The notes beneath the pieces were generated by a model, which saw only the letters and a list, made by a program, of their open reading frames with translations, had not been told where the DNA came from and ran no database searches. This document shows positions 7,438 to 15,713 of a stretch of DNA of 64,000 nt, one piece after another. Position 1 is the first letter of the stretch, and each line of letters begins with the position of its first letter. The position numbers and the translations under genes are program-made. The stretch comes from Chloroflexota bacterium (GTDB lineage: Bacteria; Chloroflexota; Dehalococcoidia; Lucifugimonadales; Lucifugimonadaceae), in assembly GCA_009838175.1 (NCBI GenBank), contig VXSB01000060.1:100022-164021 (forward strand), given 5' to 3'.

Positions 7438-8688
7438 GGTGCCAGATTCCCATGAGTTGAGGTATTTTTCCTGCTCTGGGGTAAGGGTGTCGAAACTCAT
7501 TCCCATCGACTGCAATTTTAGCGACGCGATCTCAGTGTCGATCTCGCCTGGGAGAACGTGTACACCCGGTTCTAGGGACGCGTGGTTGGCAGCGATGTAT
7601 TCGCTTGCCAGCGCTTGGTTGGCGAAGCTCATGTCCATCACGCTTGGCGGGTGACCCTCGGCTGCCGCCAGATTGACCAGCCTACCTTCAGCAAGCAAGT
7701 TGATCCGACGACCATCCTCAAGCGTGTGCTCCTCGACGAACGGGCGGATGTAGCGCCGGGTTTCGGACATGTCCCGCAGTGCGTCCACGTTTATTTCGAC
7801 GTTGAAGTGACCAGAGTTGGCTACGACAGCGCCGGACTTCATATTCTCGAAATGATGTTTATCGATCGCATGTAGGCCGCCGGTAACCGTTAAGAAGATG
7901 TCGCCTATCTTCGAGGCTTCGTCTAACGACATGACCCGATGACCGTCCATCACGCCTTCGAGCGCACGAACTGGGTCAACTTCGCAGACGATGGTGTGAG
8001 CGCCCAGTCCACGAGCACGATCCGCGAAGCCGCGTCCGCACCAGCCGTAGCCGATGATTACGACGCTCTTGCCGGTGATGAGCATGTTCGTCGCACGGAT
8101 TATCCCGTCCAGCGTGCTTTGACCAGTGCCGTAACGGTTGTCGAACATGTGCTTGGTCATTGCATCGTTCACGGCGATGATCGGATACGCGAGCTTGCCC
8201 TCGGCGTGCAACGCCTTCAAACGGATGACGCCAGTTGTGGTCTCTTCCATTCCGCCGAGGGTGCTGTCAAGCAGCTCGCGGCGTTCGGAGTGGAGCATCG
8301 CTACCAGATCGGCACCATCGTCGATGGTCAGATGGGGTTTGGTGTCCACCGCGTCTGAAATGTGCTGGTAGTAGGTGTCGGAATCTTCGCCATTCCGGGC
8401 GAATACGGATATGCCCTCGTCGACGAGGTGCGCGGCGATGTCGTCTTGCGTTGACAGGGGATTGGACGCGCACAATGCGAGTTCAGCGCCACCTGCGACC
8501 AGTGTTTTCGCGAGATTAGAAGTTTCCGAAGTCACGTGCAGACAAGCGGCGATTCGAAGGCCTTCCAAGGGTCGAGTCTCCGCGAAACGCTGTCGGATGC
8601 CTTGAAGAACTGGCATCTGCTGATCTGCCCATTCCGATTTCAATGCGCCTTCGCGGGCGAGATTTATATCGGTGATGTCGTAATTCAT
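7435..8688 (-). CDS. ahcY: Adenosylhomocysteinase
   Basis: 417 aa. Hydrolyses S-adenosylhomocysteine to adenosine and homocysteine with bound NAD. The NAD-binding Rossmann loop reads [18 protein letters not shown], preceded by the substrate-binding stretch with [27 protein letters not shown] near residue 52 and DDGADL around 123 are further family signatures. The length fits the shorter bacterial form that lacks the insert found in some proteobacteria. It is 34 bases downstream of the PfkB kinase and 100 bases upstream of metK, which completes a methyl-cycle cluster. Confidence 0.96.
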   Translation of the reverse strand: MNYDITDINLAREGALKSEWADQQMPVLQGIRQRFAETRPLEGLRIAACLHVTSETSNLAKTLVAGGAELALCASNPLSTQDDIAAHLVDEGISVFARNGEDSDTYYQHISDAVDTKPHLTIDDGADLVAMLHSERRELLDSTLGGMEETTTGVIRLKALHAEGKLAYPIIAVNDAMTKHMFDNRYGTGQSTLDGIIRATNMLITGKSVVIIGYGWCGRGFADRARGLGAHTIVCEVDPVRALEGVMDGHRVMSLDEASKIGDIFLTVTGGLHAIDKHHFENMKSGAVVANSGHFNVEINVDALRDMSETRRYIRPFVEEHTLEDGRRINLLAEGRLVNLAAAEGHPPSVMDMSFANQALASEYIAANHASLEPGVHVLPGEIDTEIASLKLQSMGMSFDTLTPEQEKYLNSWESGT

Positions 8689-8722
8689 TGATGCTCCGAT
8701 TTGGGCTCCGATTTGATGGTGG

Positions 8723-9664
8723 TTAATCCGCTGTTTCGCGTAGGGGAAGCCGAATTGCGGTGTCGAAAGTGGTTAGGTCTTCAAATTCGAAGAATCTATC
8801 GGTGATTTCTTCGTTGGTGAGATTTGCCAGACGATCAAGGCCGAATCCTTCGACGGTGAATGAGGCGATTACTGATCCTGCAATGACGGCTTGGCGGTAG
8901 GACTCAGGATCGTGCTTGGCGGTTGCGGCGATGTAGCCCATGAAGCCGCCGGCGAAGGAGTCGCCGGCACCGGTTGGGTCGACGATGTTTTGGATGGGAT
9001 ATGCGGGAACAATGAAGCGCTGGTTTTCGTTGTAAAGAACAGCGCCGTATTCGCCTCGTTTGATGATGACGTTTTCAGGGCCTTCGTCGAGGAGGCCTTC
9101 TGCAACGTCGACGAGGTTGGATTTTTCGGTGTACATGCGGGCTTCGGCCTCGTTGATGACGGAGAAGTCGAGTTGAGTCATCAAGCGATCTAGTGCCGCG
9201 CGTTTTTCGACGATCCAGTGGTTCATAGTGTCGCCGGCGACGAGTTGGAGGGCGTCGGTCATTTGGTTGAGGACCGACTGCTGAGTCTCGGGGTCGCAGT
9301 TGGCGAGGAAGAGGTAGGGTATTGAGCGGTGCGCTTGGGGGACAGTCGGGTTGAAGTTGGCGAAGACGTTGAGGTCGGTAGCGACGGTTTCGGCGTCGTT
9401 GAGGTCTTTGATATAGGAACCGGACCAGCGGAAGGTTTGGCCGTCGGCGATTTCGATGCCGGAGGTGTCGATGCCGCGGTTGATCAGGATATCGCGATGT
9501 TCGGGTTGGAAGTCTTGGCCTACGATTCCGATGATCGCGACGTCGGTGAAGTAGCTTGCGGCGACGGAGAAGTAAGTGACGGATCCGCCGAGTTGGTTTG
9601 TTCTAGTACCTGCGGGCGTCTCGACGTCGTCGTACGCCATGGATCCGACGACAAGGAGATTCAC
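8723..9664 (-). CDS. PfkB/ribokinase-family kinase, possibly adenosine kinase
   Basis: 313 aa from GTG at 9664 ([13 protein letters not shown]), the start that matches the family N-terminus; ATG at 9706 would add 14 residues with no family counterpart. N-terminal [11 protein letters not shown] is the substrate-side glycine motif; [13 protein letters not shown] near the C-terminus is the PfkB signature with catalytic Asp. Family members phosphorylate sugars or nucleosides. Position directly before ahcY and metK suggests adenosine, the ahcY product, as substrate; this is inference, since sequence alone does not fix specificity. The overall length suits either a sugar or an adenosine kinase. Confidence 0.85.
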   Translation of the reverse strand: MNLLVVGSMAYDDVETPAGTRTNQLGGSVTYFSVAASYFTDVAIIGIVGQDFQPEHRDILINRGIDTSGIEIADGQTFRWSGSYIKDLNDAETVATDLNVFANFNPTVPQAHRSIPYLFLANCDPETQQSVLNQMTDALQLVAGDTMNHWIVEKRAALDRLMTQLDFSVINEAEARMYTEKSNLVDVAEGLLDEGPENVIIKRGEYGAVLYNENQRFIVPAYPIQNIVDPTGAGDSFAGGFMGYIAATAKHDPESYRQAVIAGSVIASFTVEGFGLDRLANLTNEEITDRFFEFEDLTTFDTAIRLPLRETAD

Positions 9665-9761
9665 GTTGAGCTTCCCGTGAAGTTTGTGGGGGCTACTCCG
9701 AGGCATCGCTGATCGTACGCGACCTCGGAGCTATGCATGTTGCCGATCGTCAACTTACGAA

Positions 9762-10109
9762 TTACGCGCCGGTGGCGTGAGGCAAACCCTGGGCGATCCA
9801 AGCCGGGGTACCGTCTTCGATGTTGTAGAGCCGTGAAGTGTCGGCACCCATGGCGGCCGCGTACTCGGCGGCGAGCCCGCTTCGAGCTCCGACTTCGCAG
9901 ATGAAGAGCAGATTGCCGTCACCCGGCAACTCGTCGAAACGCGGAATGATGTCATCGACCGGGACCCATAGGGCGCCTTCGACGTGACCGGCTTCCCATT
10001 CGTCAGGGTTGCGCACATCGACGACGGTGGAGTCGCCATTTTGCACCATTTCGTACGCCTCTTGGGAAGTGATTCGGGCGTACGGCTCTCCGGGAACTTG
10101 CCTTGCCAT
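9762..10109 (-). CDS. Rhodanese-like domain protein
   Basis: 115 aa from ATG at 10109 (MARQVPGEPYARITSQEAYE); an upstream in-frame start at 10220 would add a tail unlike the family. A single rhodanese domain: VDVRNPDEWEAGHVEGA and the active-site loop ICEVGARSG with the catalytic Cys. Such proteins carry sulfane sulfur as a persulfide, donor and acceptor unknown. It has no signal peptide, so it is cytoplasmic. It precedes the methyl-cycle genes on the same strand, 97 bases before the kinase, so a link with methionine or homocysteine sulfur is possible but unproven. Confidence 0.88.
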   Translation of the reverse strand: MARQVPGEPYARITSQEAYEMVQNGDSTVVDVRNPDEWEAGHVEGALWVPVDDIIPRFDELPGDGNLLFICEVGARSGLAAEYAAAMGADTSRLYNIEDGTPAWIAQGLPHATGA

Positions 10110-10206
10110 TTGATACCTGATTCTGATATCTGATTCTTTGGGCTGAAACCAGATTTCGATTGTACTTGATTGGAGACTTGCCCTACGTTTCGCGATGATC
10201 GCAGAT

Positions 10207-11001
10207 TTACAGTTTCTCACCGGTCAGGAAGGACGTGAAGTCCGTAACCAGCGAGAATGGTCCGCCTGCCAGCAGAACGAGTGGGATGAGGGCGATGACT
10301 GCGGCGACTACGTAGTACGTGATGGAAGCTGAGATCGTGCGAGACGAGGATTCCCCGAACACAGATCGCAAGGAGGCAACGTAAGTTCCGATTGCGATGA
10401 TGAGGAACAACACGGCGCCTGTTACGCCAGCGCTGAGGATTTTGACCATAAAGATGTAGCCGTCCAGGAATGACCCTAGCAAGGTTTCCACGAAGGCTGA
10501 TATCCAAAGACCTGGCCGTAGCCCCTCGAAGAAGTCCACGGAAATCAGAATCGTCAATGGGAGGAGGAATCCGATCAGGAGCGGTGTTCCGAGTGCGTAT
10601 ACGATCCCGGCAATTATCCACCGGATCGGGCTACTGGCTTCGGAGCGAGTAGTGAAGAGAACGTAAGACAATCCGCCACCAACAGCACCGCCGCCAAGTA
10701 TGTACGCCGTGATGATGCGCAGAAACCCTTCGACGAAACTCGGTCGGTAGAACTGGAAGCCGAATTCGCCGACGCCGTTGTCAACGATGGTGATAAGGGT
10801 GCCTAGATATCCGACCGTTAATCCGACGGTGGCACCGACGACGATGCCCAGCCACATTAATCGCTTACGGACCCCTCTTTCAACATCCAGACGCTCGTTC
10901 TCGGCTTCGCGTATGCGCGCTAGAGCAGCGGAACGGGTTTCGGGTTGGGTCTGCGCTTGAGAAGAATCTTCGTTAAATGATGAGTTTTCAGAATTTGACA
11001 T
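10207..11001 (-). CDS. Polytopic membrane protein of unknown function
   Basis: 264 aa from ATG 11001 (MSNSENSSFNED). A polar, Ser/Gln/Glu-rich N-terminus of about 45 residues, including a basic charged stretch (RIREAENERLDVERGVRKR), is followed by about five hydrophobic segments separated by glycine-rich turns. I recognise no enzyme or transporter motif. The layout, and the phrase with GTPLLIGFLLPLTILI followed by a large extracytoplasmic loop, resembles the membrane protein at 22240-22878, so the two may be paralogues. First gene of the minus-strand series that runs to the phosphohexomutase. Confidence 0.6.
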   Translation of the reverse strand: MSNSENSSFNEDSSQAQTQPETRSAALARIREAENERLDVERGVRKRLMWLGIVVGATVGLTVGYLGTLITIVDNGVGEFGFQFYRPSFVEGFLRIITAYILGGGAVGGGLSYVLFTTRSEASSPIRWIIAGIVYALGTPLLIGFLLPLTILISVDFFEGLRPGLWISAFVETLLGSFLDGYIFMVKILSAGVTGAVLFLIIAIGTYVASLRSVFGESSSRTISASITYYVVAAVIALIPLVLLAGGPFSLVTDFTSFLTGEKL

Positions 11002-11140
11002 ATCTTCAATTGTGCATACCGAAGCGCAACTTAGCATCGACCTGAGACCAAAGGTTCGATGTGTGGTTCTGGATCGCCTGCAAATCTCGCACGTTTAACG
11101 TGCTGATTTAGCTCAGCATCGTAAGCACGCCGCGCTGAAA

Positions 11141-11169
11141 TTGACGAATTTAATTGTCCGTGCTACAGT
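11141..11169 (+). promoter_or_regulatory. Promoter of the first peptide-transport module
   Basis: TTGACG (11141-11146), a 17-base spacer and TACAGT (11164-11169), 65 bases before the binding-protein start codon. The stretch TTGACGAATTTAAT resembles TTGACAAACTTAAT of the promoter at 17897-17925, consistent with duplication of the two transporter loci. Just upstream (11090-11118) two short hairpins, GCACGTTTAACGTGC and GCTGATTTAGCTCAGC, could be operator sites. Confidence 0.6.
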
Positions 11170-11233
11170 TCGCACAGACTCGCCGCTAATCGCGGTAGAC
11201 AAAGTTGGACTCGACTCAAAATGGAGGCTTCAG

Positions 11234-13315
11234 ATGAAACGAATTAGTTTGGCAGTTGTGATCTCCGCCGTGTTGGCGTTTGCCATTGCGTGCGGCGGGA
11301 CGGAGACCGTCGTGGAGACCGTCGTCGTCGAACGCGTGATCACTCAGGCACCTGAACGCATCGTTGAGACCGTCGAGGTTGAAAAGGTTGTGGAGCGCGA
11401 GGTCGTCCAGACTGTCGAGGTCGAGCGTGAGGTCGTCGTCGAGGTGGAGAAGGAAGTCGTTCAGACCGTCGAAGTCGAGGTGGAAAAGGTCGTCGAGGTC
11501 GAGAAACAGGTCGTGGAAGTCGTCGAAGTCGAAAAGGTAGTCGAAGTCGAAAAGGTAGTTGAGGTGGAGAAAGTGGTTGAGGTAGAGGTGACGGCCATGG
11601 TTGAGGACGATGCGATGATGATGGACGACGGCGTGATCCCGCGAGAACGCCAGTTCATCATGCTCTGGGGTGGTTCTGGTGGTGTCGGATCTGCAGGTCA
11701 GTACACCAACCACGACATCTGGAACGTCTATTCGGGCGTGAGTCACCAAGATGGCCCGCAGCTGATTTTCGAACCCCTCGCGTTCTACTCGGCCTTCAAC
11801 GACACTGAGTATCCTTGGCTCGCCGAGTCGTGGTCGTACAGCGACGACTTCACCGAGTTGACGATCAACACTCGCCAAGGTGTCAACTGGAGCGACGGCG
11901 AACCGTTCGGCGCGCATGACGTCGCATACACGCTCGAACACCTTCGCACCACGCCGGGTCTACCGCACTCGGGTCAGATCCAAGCGGATGTCGAATCGGT
12001 TGAACAGATCGACGATCACACGGTATTGGTGAAGTTCAAGGGTCCGCGACCGAAGTTCCTTTACTTCATGACCTACAAGTTCGACATCGGTGTGTACATC
12101 GTTCCCAAGCACATATACGAGCAGCACGACTGGTTCGAATTCACGAACTACGATCAGGCCAAGGGCTGGCCTGTGACGACCGGACCGTGGGAAGTAGTGC
12201 AGACCTCTACGCAGTCGAAGATTCTTAACCGTCGGGACTCCTGGTGGGCCGTCGAACAAGGCTTAGTGGACAAGATGCCGGAAGTGTTGCAGATCGTCTA
12301 CATCCCGAACCCGGGTGAAACCCAGATGGCTCAGGAGATGATCGCTAACCGTGCCGACGCTTCTTTGTCGCTGCAGACAGGCACGATGCGTGAAGTATTG
12401 TCTCGCAACAGCGCCATCATTACGCACTCAGGGTTCAACCCGCCGTACGGTTATGTTGACTGGTGGCCGATCGGTCTGCTCTTCAACGCCAGCAAGCCGC
12501 CGTATGACGATAAACGTGTGCGCTGGGCGGTTTCTAACTACCTCAACCGCGAGCAGTTGATCGAGATCGGTTTCGGTGGTGCAGGCACATTATCGTATCT
12601 GCCGATACCTACATACGCGCCGTTGCAGCGGTACTTCGATGTGGTCGAGGACAAGCTGACGACGACACACGACACGACCAAGTACGATCCGGCGCGAGGC
12701 GATGAGTTGATGATGGAGGCTGGTTACTCGAAGAACGCCGACGGATACTGGGAGAGGGACGGCAATGTCGTCGTCTGCGACATCCTCAGTTTCGGCATCT
12801 TCAACCACTACGGCCCGATCGTGGCGCGGCAGTTGGATAACCACGGCATCAAGTCGTCGTACAGCACACCGCCAGATGCATGGTCAAGGCAGTCGGCTGG
12901 TGAGGCTTCGTGTGGTTTACGAGGGCACGGCGGTTCTGTGCGTGACCCGTACTTCACACTCAGGCTCTACACCGGCGGTGACCCCAAGACCTATGACCCT
13001 GACGCAGCGCCAGGACCGGACAACCAACCGCCGAACGCGTATCACTGGTACAACGAAGAGTTCAACCGAATAACTAACGAGGTCTTCGCCACCGCCATCG
13101 ACGACATCGCGAGGCTCGAAGAGCTTTGGGATGAGGCGATGGAGATCTGGTTGGAAGAGTTGCCTGACGTTCAGGTTCTCGAGTTCTACCACCGGATTCC
13201 GATGAACACGACTTACTGGACTAACTGGCCTACTCACGACAATCCGTACGTCAACGGAGCGTTCTGGCACCTGACATTCCAGTTGGTGCTCAACGAACTT
13301 GAGCCGGTGCAGTAG
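11234..13315 (+). CDS. ABC transporter substrate-binding lipoprotein, family 5 (oligopeptide/dipeptide type)
   Basis: 693 aa. ATG 11234 is chosen over the upstream start at 11141 because it follows GGAGG (11223-11227) and gives a proper lipoprotein signal, MKRISLAVVISAVLAFAIAC, with Cys20 as lipid anchor. Residues 24-121 are a Val/Glu/Lys repeat (VEVEKVVEVEKVV type) that would hold the binding domain away from the membrane. The rest is an SBP_bac_5 domain with WSYSDDFTELTINTRQGVNW and the DVAYTLEHL stretch near its start. Ligand unknown; the family binds peptides but also nickel, opines and sugars. Followed by its two permeases. A close paralogue lies at 15714-17789. Confidence 0.93.
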   Translation: MKRISLAVVISAVLAFAIACGGTETVVETVVVERVITQAPERIVETVEVEKVVEREVVQTVEVEREVVVEVEKEVVQTVEVEVEKVVEVEKQVVEVVEVEKVVEVEKVVEVEKVVEVEVTAMVEDDAMMMDDGVIPRERQFIMLWGGSGGVGSAGQYTNHDIWNVYSGVSHQDGPQLIFEPLAFYSAFNDTEYPWLAESWSYSDDFTELTINTRQGVNWSDGEPFGAHDVAYTLEHLRTTPGLPHSGQIQADVESVEQIDDHTVLVKFKGPRPKFLYFMTYKFDIGVYIVPKHIYEQHDWFEFTNYDQAKGWPVTTGPWEVVQTSTQSKILNRRDSWWAVEQGLVDKMPEVLQIVYIPNPGETQMAQEMIANRADASLSLQTGTMREVLSRNSAIITHSGFNPPYGYVDWWPIGLLFNASKPPYDDKRVRWAVSNYLNREQLIEIGFGGAGTLSYLPIPTYAPLQRYFDVVEDKLTTTHDTTKYDPARGDELMMEAGYSKNADGYWERDGNVVVCDILSFGIFNHYGPIVARQLDNHGIKSSYSTPPDAWSRQSAGEASCGLRGHGGSVRDPYFTLRLYTGGDPKTYDPDAAPGPDNQPPNAYHWYNEEFNRITNEVFATAIDDIARLEELWDEAMEIWLEELPDVQVLEFYHRIPMNTTYWTNWPTHDNPYVNGAFWHLTFQLVLNELEPVQ
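11303..11596 (+). repeat. Val/Glu/Lys-rich repeat in the binding protein
   Basis: Codes for residues 24-121, built from units such as VEVEKVVE, with near-repeats of GTCGAGGTCGAAAAGG at DNA level. It is free of proline after the first 17 residues and looks like an extended stalk or coiled coil after the lipid anchor. Confidence 0.8.
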
Positions 13316-13356
13316 CACTTGGTGTTAATGATCGACGTCGAACCTCGATGTCGAAA

Positions 13357-13394
13357 GAGTGGGTTTCGTCAACAATAGTTGGCGAGGCCCACTC
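13357..13394 (+). terminator. Hairpin between binding-protein and permease genes
   Basis: GAGTGGG (13357-13363) pairs with CCCACTC (13388-13394), extended imperfectly inwards by TCG and CAAC. It has no U-tract, so it may be a partial terminator or an mRNA-stabilising 3' hairpin for the binding-protein message rather than a full stop. Confidence 0.4.
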
Positions 13395-13447
13395 AAGCGA
13401 TTCTCCGGCTGATGTAGACCGAGAAGGAATAAGGTTCTCAACGCCGA

Positions 13448-14461
13448 ATGCCTTGGCGATACATATCGGGCAGACTACTGATGTTCGTAATCACGATTTG
13501 GGTTGCGAGCACGATTGTCTTTTTTCTACCGCGTGTATCAGGTCAGAACCCCTTAGCAGAAAAGATCTACCAGGACGCGCAGCGTGGCGGTTATCAAGAC
13601 CCCGCGGTACAAGAACGCGTTCGGGTTTTTGAGCAGAAATACGGTTTCGACAAGCCGCTTTGGCAACAATACGTCAAGTTTGTTTACGACGTGGTTAAAT
13701 TCGATCTGGGTCGATCGATCTACTTATGGCCCAAATCGGTCAACGAGATCCTTGCCGAGGGGATCATTTGGACCCTCTCGTTGGGTCTGCTAACGTTGCT
13801 ACTCGCGTTCTTGGTCGGTTCTACAATGGGCGCATTGCTCGAATGGAAGCGGAACAACTGGGGACTGATGGTCGCGATGGCACCGATCTTGGCGCTTTCA
13901 GCCATACCGTTCTTCATATTTGGACTGGTGTTGCAGTTGCTCGTGTTCAATATCGACCGCGAGTATCCATTAGTTTATGGATACCAGCAAGGCGTCTTAG
14001 GATGGCCTGACTGGTCGGATTGGAGCTTCATCCTTAGCGTCTTGAAACATGGATTGCTGCCTGCGCTGTCGATCACCATGGTTTCTCTCGGCGGATGGGC
14101 AATGGGCATGCGCGGCATGATGGTGACGACCAAAGGCGAGGACTACATGGTTCAAGCCGAAGCGAAAGGCTTGCCTGAACGAATAATGCTTACGAAATAT
14201 GCGGTAAGGAACTCGTTGCTCCCTCAGGTGACCGGTCTCACGCTGGCGCTGGGCCTCATCGTCTCAGGTGTGGTGCTTGTCGAGATCGTATTCGGTTATC
14301 CGGGAGTGGGAGGTCAGTTGGTGCAAGCCGTAAGCCGGAGCGACTACCCTACTATTCAAGGGATCGTATTCCTGCTGGCATTCGGCACCGCAGCCGCGAC
14401 TTTGGTGTTGGACCTAACCTACCCGTTATTGGATCCGCGCATCAAATCACTCTCGAACTGA
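13448..14461 (+). CDS. ABC transporter permease, DppB type
   Basis: 337 aa inner-membrane subunit. The first segment (GRLLMFVITIWVASTIVFFL) is followed by a long extracytoplasmic loop containing QNPLAEKIYQ and the YGFDKPLWQQY stretch, then five more membrane segments. The EAA coupling loop reads MVQAEAKGLPERIMLTKYAVRNSLLPQ, and GYPGVGGQLVQA near the C-terminus is typical of DppB. It follows the binding protein by 132 bases, and precedes its partner permease by 10. Its paralogue is at 18023-19033. Confidence 0.93.
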   Translation: MPWRYISGRLLMFVITIWVASTIVFFLPRVSGQNPLAEKIYQDAQRGGYQDPAVQERVRVFEQKYGFDKPLWQQYVKFVYDVVKFDLGRSIYLWPKSVNEILAEGIIWTLSLGLLTLLLAFLVGSTMGALLEWKRNNWGLMVAMAPILALSAIPFFIFGLVLQLLVFNIDREYPLVYGYQQGVLGWPDWSDWSFILSVLKHGLLPALSITMVSLGGWAMGMRGMMVTTKGEDYMVQAEAKGLPERIMLTKYAVRNSLLPQVTGLTLALGLIVSGVVLVEIVFGYPGVGGQLVQAVSRSDYPTIQGIVFLLAFGTAAATLVLDLTYPLLDPRIKSLSN

Positions 14462-14471
14462 CGAAATATTT

Positions 14472-15452
14472 ATGGAGCAGGTACAGACAGATACGCCCAC
14501 AATGTCGTGGTGGAATTCTCTCGCTACACGGTCAGAGTTCACGCGCGATCGAGTAGTCCCGATCCTGCGTTACATGCGTCGGAACCGATTGATCGTGTTC
14601 GGGTTGGGCGCATTCGTGGCGTTGACGTTATTCGTTACGATGTCCTATCTCTTTTACGAGCAAGAGGACTTGCTGCAGGAGAGGCACGGTGTAAACGGCC
14701 TCGTCAAGGCTGCCTCAGTACAAGCCAACCAGAAGCCTTCGTGGAATCCATGGAGCGGTTACCCGTTGGGCACCGATGTCCAAGGGCGAGACATCTATGC
14801 TGCCGTGGTCGTCGGAATACCGCTGTCGTTGAGGATCGGTCTCATTGCAGCAGCGATCGGCGTCGGCGTCGGTATGGTTTTGGCCTTCGTAGCCGCCTAT
14901 GTCGGAGGAGTTGTAGACGCGGTTATTCGCACCATCGTTGACAGCCTCATCCCAATACCGGGACTGCTCGTTCTGGTCTTGGTCGCTACATCCCTTAATC
15001 CGGGTCAGGGCTTGACAGTAGATCAATTAGCCTTCGTTATAGCTGTATTAGCATGGCCCGGCCCGGCACGAGTGATTCGTTCACAGGTATTGGTGATAAG
15101 AGAACGCGGATACGTTGAGATGGCGAGGATGTCGGGGACTAGCGCCCTCGGAATCATATTCAAGGAGATGATGCCGAACCTCGCCCCGTACGCATTGGCG
15201 AGCTTCGTGGCGGCGGTTTCCGGATCCATACTCGCATCCATTGGCCTCGAATCTTTAGGCCTAGGTCCACTCGACTCGCCCACTCTGGGCAGCATGATCT
15301 ACTGGAACATTTTCACCAGCTCGGTGCTACTCGGATTGTGGTACTGGCTGCTGCCGCCGATTATCGTCCTAGTCGTCCTTTTCGTCGGTCTGTTCATGAT
15401 CTCAGCAGGCCTAGACGAAGTGGCAAACCCTAGGTTGCGACGCCGGGTTTGA
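14472..15452 (+). CDS. ABC transporter permease, DppC type
   Basis: 326 aa. N-terminal membrane segment (RLIVFGLGAFVALTLFVTMSYL), an extracytoplasmic stretch longer than usual, then the LGTDVQGRDIY motif that opens the DppC core and five membrane segments. The EAA loop VEMARMSGTSALGIIFKEMMPN contacts the ATPase, and the C-terminus DEVANPRLRRRV is the usual DP-R-type end. It ends this module: no ATPase gene follows, so it must use ATPases made elsewhere, perhaps those at 20086-22227. The paralogue at 19038-20033 shares nearly the whole second half. Confidence 0.92.
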   Translation: MEQVQTDTPTMSWWNSLATRSEFTRDRVVPILRYMRRNRLIVFGLGAFVALTLFVTMSYLFYEQEDLLQERHGVNGLVKAASVQANQKPSWNPWSGYPLGTDVQGRDIYAAVVVGIPLSLRIGLIAAAIGVGVGMVLAFVAAYVGGVVDAVIRTIVDSLIPIPGLLVLVLVATSLNPGQGLTVDQLAFVIAVLAWPGPARVIRSQVLVIRERGYVEMARMSGTSALGIIFKEMMPNLAPYALASFVAAVSGSILASIGLESLGLGPLDSPTLGSMIYWNIFTSSVLLGLWYWLLPPIIVLVVLFVGLFMISAGLDEVANPRLRRRV

Positions 15453-15660
15453 ACGCTACTCGGGACTCTTGTCCTGATTCTGGAAATGGGCGGCGTCTTT
15501 CGGGTATGTCAAATGCCGCATCGCGGAGCGTGATCCATTGTGCGTTCGAACTCAGGCCCGTTGATTGGCGTAATCGAATCACCATTCTCTGACGGTATCG
15601 ATCCAAGAACGCGCAGTTCGTCTTTGGTAGGCTTCATAGCTCCGGATAGATGGCAAAAGA

Positions 15661-15693
15661 AAAGGGCTCGGACAGCAACTGTCCGAGCCCTTT
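15661..15693 (-). terminator. Terminator of the second binding-protein gene
   Basis: Perfect 15-base arms, AAAGGGCTCGGACAG and CTGTCCGAGCCCTTT, with a 3-base loop. On the minus strand the stem is followed by TTCTTTT. It lies 20 bases beyond the stop codon at 15714 and, from the other side, could also end transcripts of the plus-strand permease gene that stops at 15452. Confidence 0.85.
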
Positions 15694-15713
15694 ATCGCGT
15701 CGAGTGAACTCGA

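Noticed and set aside
11216-11941. Long minus-strand ORF rich in Asp, Leu and His opposite the binding-protein stalk
   Set aside because: It is the reverse reading of the GTC/GAG-rich Val/Glu repeat; no ribosome-binding site or family match, and the same artefact appears opposite the other stalks (16749-17792, 34825-35694, 51943-52581).
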